This document shows positions 56,378 to 58,939 of a stretch of DNA of 58,939 bases, one piece after another. How positions within the stretch are numbered: the stretch's first letter is position 1; each line of letters starts with the position of its first letter. Source of the stretch: JANLQX01 sp031368095 (GTDB taxonomy: Bacteria > Actinomycetota > Acidimicrobiia > Acidimicrobiales > JANYDT01). The position numbers were made by a program, and so were the translations under genes. The notes below the pieces were generated by a model, which saw nothing but the letters and a program-made list of their open reading frames with translations, did not search any database and was not told where the DNA came from. The stretch lies in the NCBI GenBank assembly GCA_031368095.1, contig JANLQX010000514.1, positions 1-58,939 on the forward strand, read 5' to 3'.

Positions 56378-56845
56378 ATGAGACTACCCCCGAATCCAAA
56401 CTACCTGGCTGAAATTGCAGCCACCCGTGAAATGGTTCTGACCGCAAGAGCAAAGCGCGGCAATGTATCCCTGGCCGTGATCGCCTCGGAATGCGGCCTG
56501 CATTCAAACCTTGTTATGCGAGTCATGAGCCCAAAGCCAGATACCGGAGAATCTTCCTATACGCCTACCAAGGGAACAGTGGACGCGCTTAGATCGTGGG
56601 CAGAGAAGAATAAGAAGGCCAAGACTGTTGCGCCGGAAAAAGTTCAGAAGGACTTAGGGGCCAGGATCAGGTCGGCTTATGAGGTGAAAAAAGCCCGTGG
56701 TATGAATGCCGAGGAAATGGCGATGGCGGCAGGGGTTAACCGCACAGTGTTTTCGCAGTTGATGAATGGTTCGTATACGCGAACCCTGCGGCCAACCACT
56801 CTGAAGTCATTGAACGCATGGACGGATAAAGCGCTTCGACAATAG
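56378..56845 (+). CDS. Double helix-turn-helix regulator, repressor candidate
   Basis: 155 residues from ATG 56378; the earlier in-frame TTG coincides with the -35 and cannot be translated from this promoter. Two HTH-like repeats: NVSLAVIASECGLHSNLVMR near residue 35 and GMNAEEMAMAAGVNRTVFSQ near residue 110, each followed by a similar linker and a TLK/TVDALRSW or TLKSLNAW helix, so the protein is an internal duplication. It may be a DNA-bending or repressor protein. Position beside an early-type promoter suggests a control gene. Confidence 0.6.
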   Translation: MRLPPNPNYLAEIAATREMVLTARAKRGNVSLAVIASECGLHSNLVMRVMSPKPDTGESSYTPTKGTVDALRSWAEKNKKAKTVAPEKVQKDLGARIRSAYEVKKARGMNAEEMAMAAGVNRTVFSQLMNGSYTRTLRPTTLKSLNAWTDKALRQ

Positions 56846-56859
56846 AGCGCACGCCCGTC

Positions 56860-57162
56860 TTATCTAGGGATGATAGAGCGCTTCGCTGGCATATCTTTGA
56901 TCTTCCGCTTTTTGAAATACTCTTCCAGTATCAAGTACTGAGCTTCGTATATTGGGATGTTCTCCCAGTAGGCCAAACACTTGATTAAATAAAGATGATC
57001 CTTATGGATGACTGCGGAGTGTCTCCGGAACCCTGCCGGAAGATACTTGCTGTCCTTCGGACCTTCTCCAATGGCATCCTCGATTTTTTGGTCCTGAAGC
57101 GAAGGCTTTTTTGGGGCTGCTATGTGGGCGTCTTCTCTTCTCAGTGCATTTGATTTTGCCAT
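56860..57162 (-). CDS. Ribbon-helix-helix-like small protein
   Basis: 100 residues on the minus strand. A basic disordered N-terminal half is followed by SAVIHKDHLYLIKCLAYWEN and IPIYEAQYLILEEYFKKRK, which fits a CopG/ParG-like RHH (K-x-H...IPIYE..EEY). Convergent with the double-HTH gene. A GGCAT/ATGCC hairpin (57183-57197) lies in its own leader ahead of AAAGGAC. Possible partition or plasmid-type regulator; no ParA is present. Confidence 0.55.
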   Translation of the reverse strand: MAKSNALRREDAHIAAPKKPSLQDQKIEDAIGEGPKDSKYLPAGFRRHSAVIHKDHLYLIKCLAYWENIPIYEAQYLILEEYFKKRKIKDMPAKRSIIPR

Positions 57163-57318
57163 AAACGGATCCGTCCTTTTGTGGCATGAAAAATGCCGAA
57201 ATCGATTACGCCTTAATTTAGTGAAATCAGTGTATTAAGACGTCTCGGAAAAATACTTCCATGGTTTAACGAGCGTCAAATATTGGTCATTTATTGCCCT
57301 AAAAAGATGGCCTTACAT

Positions 57319-57336
57319 TCGGTAATTTCGGTAATT
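57319..57336. repeat. Tandem TCGGTAATT repeat
   Basis: Two exact 9-bp copies (57319-57327, 57328-57336) in the 57163-57449 gap, followed by the radC-like promoter. TTCGGTAA also appears at about 10363, and TTTGGTAAA flanks the switch at 6998 and 7063, so it may be a shared operator. The rest of the gap holds AT-rich sequence only. Confidence 0.4.
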
Positions 57337-57369
57337 TGAGGGAAAATTGAGGTTTGGCATGTGCATTAA

Positions 57370-57405
57370 TAAAGGGGTTGACAATTATACACCGTTCTAT
57401 ATATT
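57370..57405 (+). promoter_or_regulatory. Promoter of the RadC-like gene
   Basis: TTGACA (57378-57383), 16-bp spacer, TATATT (57400-57405), preceded by TAAAGGGG. Aligns with the 54032 promoter over about 80 bases including the leader, a duplicated module; the inverted arm (CACCG) is degenerate here. Confidence 0.78.
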
Positions 57406-57449
57406 CTTAATCATCGGGTAATAAAGCCCGGCAAACGCAAGGCGAAAAA

Positions 57450-57917
57450 ATGGAAACCAAGAAAATCAAAGGCCAATCCTACATAGTCTATCCAAATGGC
57501 GTGATGGTCCCGGCCGGCTTGGTTAACGAATCTCCTAATAAAATCAGAACCCCGAAAGACATTCTCCCTTTGCTAGAGTCGGAAAAATTTATGAAGCAAG
57601 AGACCGTGATCGTTTTTACTCTCGACGGAAACAACCAGGTGATTAAAAAGCACATCGTAACCATCGGCCTTGCAAACCAGGCGCATATCCACCCGAGGGA
57701 ATGTTTTGCACCGGCTTTTGAGGATAGAGCGGTTTCAATATTCCTGGCCCATAACCACCCATCCGGAAATGTTGAACCAAGCGAGGCAGATCTTGTTGCC
57801 ACCAAAAGGATGGCAGAAGCCGGTAAGCTTTTGGGTATTCCGTTGATCGATCATATTATCGTGTCCCAGAACGGGTACAATTCGCTGCGCGATATGCGCC
57901 CAGACATGTTCGTATAA
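57450..57917 (+). CDS. RadC-like JAB/MPN-domain protein
   Basis: 155 residues. The metalloprotease-type motif is complete: VFLAHNHPSGNVEPSEAD as HxHP...SxxD (here ...FLAHNHPSG), with NQVIKKHIVTIGLANQAHIH and PRECFAPAF before it. RadC family proteins of this size (no HhH domain) are frequent on plasmids, phages and islands; their role is not DNA repair by proof, with anti-restriction and replication-fork ideas proposed. The leader is a copy of that of the clamp gene. Confidence 0.88.
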   Translation: METKKIKGQSYIVYPNGVMVPAGLVNESPNKIRTPKDILPLLESEKFMKQETVIVFTLDGNNQVIKKHIVTIGLANQAHIHPRECFAPAFEDRAVSIFLAHNHPSGNVEPSEADLVATKRMAEAGKLLGIPLIDHIIVSQNGYNSLRDMRPDMFV

Positions 57918-57947
57918 AAACCAAAACACAACCCAAGGAGAATTGAA

Positions 57948-58142
57948 ATGATCAGGCCATTTACTGTTACGGAATTGAATTTGTTAGCTGACATTATTTC
58001 TAAGGATTCTGAATCCCTAGAAAATGATTTAGAGTACTTCCCGAAATCGGAAAGGCGAGATATAAAAAGGGGGCTGGCCCGCCGCTTGAGGCTGGCCAGG
58101 CGTGTTGCTGGCATGATTCAATTAAAAAAGGAGATCAAATAA
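57948..58142 (+). CDS. Small helical hypothetical protein
   Basis: 64 residues, SD AAGGAGA. Acidic N-terminal half and very basic C-terminal helix (RRDIKRGLARRLRLARRVAG). Stop overlaps the next start by one base (TAATG). Not recognised. Confidence 0.5.
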   Translation: MIRPFTVTELNLLADIISKDSESLENDLEYFPKSERRDIKRGLARRLRLARRVAGMIQLKKEIK

Positions 58143-58939
58143 TGGAACAGATGCAATTTATAAACGACATCCCCAGGAACTTGGCAATAGCAGCCCATGC
58201 GGGAACCAGCTTTGTGCCGGAAAGGCGCGGGGACGCAGAGCGAGAGTCCTACGCTTCCGAAATGGCGGCGGACTATGCAAGGCTGGCCAAGCACGCTGAC
58301 ACCCCAGAAAAGCAGGCGCAACTAGAAGAAGAGTTTGCTAGGTATCGAACGGGGTATGCGGCCAGAACCAGGCTATACCTTTCCGCAAGGTCTAGGTGCC
58401 TGTCAACAATGATAACTGGCCCTTCAAATTTCAATACTCGCAGGAACACCAAAGCCAACAATTCCGAGCGCAACAAACTGGATGAATTGGTTGGATTCAG
58501 AGAGCGGGCTTTAAAGGCGATTATAAAGAAAATGCACCCTGAGCTCAGGCCTATAATGGCTGGTGATGGCGATGCACTGGAGCGCCTGCAAGAAAAGCTG
58601 GATACGCTGGAATCCAACCAGGAAATGATGGTCGCAGTAAACGCCACTATACGCAAGTACGCCAAGGAAGGGGCGGAAGCCCAGGTGGCCGGATTGATTG
58701 ATCTGGGGGTTTCTAGGGTCAGAGCTGTCGCGCTTCTCGTCCCGGATTTTTGTAAGCGAATCGGCTTTCCATCCTACTCTCTGACCAACAACGGCGCAAA
58801 TATTCGGCGACTCAAAGGGCGCTTGGAAGCCCTTTCCAAAACTAAGACCCAAGAGGAAACGGAAACGATCGGCGAAGCCGCCACCGTGAACGATTGCCCG
58901 GCAGAAAACAGGATCCGCTTGACGTTCCCGGGCAAGCCC
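58142..58939 (+). CDS. 5' part of join-spanning gene (continues at 1-279)
   Basis: Starts ATG 58142 (TAATG overlap, SD AAGGAGA at about 58128) and stays open to the window end, then continues at base 1 after the overlap is removed, for 311 residues. N-terminal half: SFVPERRGDAERESYASEMA then helical segments (ADYARLAKHADTPEKQAQLE) and RYRTGYAARTRLYLSARSRC, a pattern seen in phage polyvalent proteins; the middle has a coiled coil and a short SNF-like NNGANIRRLKGR. Function unresolved; expected DNA-associated. Confidence 0.8.
   Translation, partial: MEQMQFINDIPRNLAIAAHAGTSFVPERRGDAERESYASEMAADYARLAKHADTPEKQAQLEEEFARYRTGYAARTRLYLSARSRCLSTMITGPSNFNTRRNTKANNSERNKLDELVGFRERALKAIIKKMHPELRPIMAGDGDALERLQEKLDTLESNQEMMVAVNATIRKYAKEGAEAQVAGLIDLGVSRVRAVALLVPDFCKRIGFPSYSLTNNGANIRRLKGRLEALSKTKTQEETETIGEAATVNDCPAENRIRLTFPGKP
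58799..58939. repeat. 141-bp terminal direct repeat (copy 2)
   Basis: Identical to 1-141. See copy 1: the coding frame continues through it, which supports a circular join. Confidence 0.93.

Noticed and set aside
1..58939. CRISPR arrays, rRNA, insertion sequences
   Set aside because: No regularly spaced short repeats with unique spacers, no rRNA-like blocks, no transposase or IS-type inverted ends were seen.

Overview
This window is almost certainly the complete genome of a temperate, long-tailed (siphovirus-type) phage, recovered as a circular or circularly permuted molecule. The last 141 bases (58799-58939) repeat the first 141 exactly, so the unique circle is 58,798 bp. One reading frame runs in frame across the join (58142-58939, then 1-279). 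There are no ribosomal, metabolic or other bacterial housekeeping genes. The host is not identifiable from the genes. The only direct handle is the attachment site, which carries the 3' half of a tRNA-Lys(CTT) gene; the G+C content looks close to one half by eye.

Layout. (1) 53.8 kb through the join to 6.1 kb: replication and recombination genes (clamp-like protein, SpoVG-like protein, RadC-like JAB protein, Gp3/RDF-like zinc protein, a single-chain SbcD-SbcC). They are served by near-identical TTGACA/TATATT promoters overlapped by a TAAAGGTG operator-like element. (2) 6.1-7.8 kb: immunity-like switch with a leftward lipoprotein and XRE repressor, an operator palindrome and rightward small genes. 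(3) 7.8-13.7 kb: a predicted RNA pseudoknot, a YdaU/DUF1376-like replication protein carrying a GIY-YIG-type insertion, a helper protein, an orphan adenine methyltransferase, DUF5131 and DUF3850 (ASCH) proteins, a DUF1064 nuclease, excisionase, integrase and attP. (4) 14.0-24.0 kb: a long chain of small, translationally coupled accessory genes, including two more ASCH proteins, HNH-type zinc proteins, DUF3310, DUF2303-like, a tRNA-like element, a ParB/PAPS-reductase pair, an M15-type lysin, small membrane proteins and a Clp-N-like protein. (5) 24.0-53.8 kb: packaging, head and tail genes in canonical order, with a portal-MuF fusion, prohead protease, HK97 capsid, connectors, a huge repeat/propeller protein, tail tube, frameshifted tail chaperones, tape measure, tip proteins, a fibre and a glycosyltransferase.

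How it fits together. Integrase, excisionase and attP with arm-type repeats drive integration into tRNA-Lys. The leftward XRE repressor and a second, possibly leaderless, double-HTH gene (56378) are candidates for the lysogeny decision. A TATTCCA/TGGAATA half-site family recurs in at least eight non-coding gaps in front of early, integration and structural operons, and may mark a phage-wide regulon.

Most unusual elements: the H-type pseudoknot upstream of the replication gene (7852-7967); the 26-unit 'TDEK' repeat array interrupted by a kelch-like propeller (36084-38920); the one-polypeptide Mre11/Rad50 homologue; the canonical A_AAA_AAC frameshift site one codon before a stop (41208-41214); and a tRNA-like structure with an expanded anticodon loop and no D-loop/T-loop contact (18150-18227). 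All family names come from recognising motifs by eye; no database search was run.
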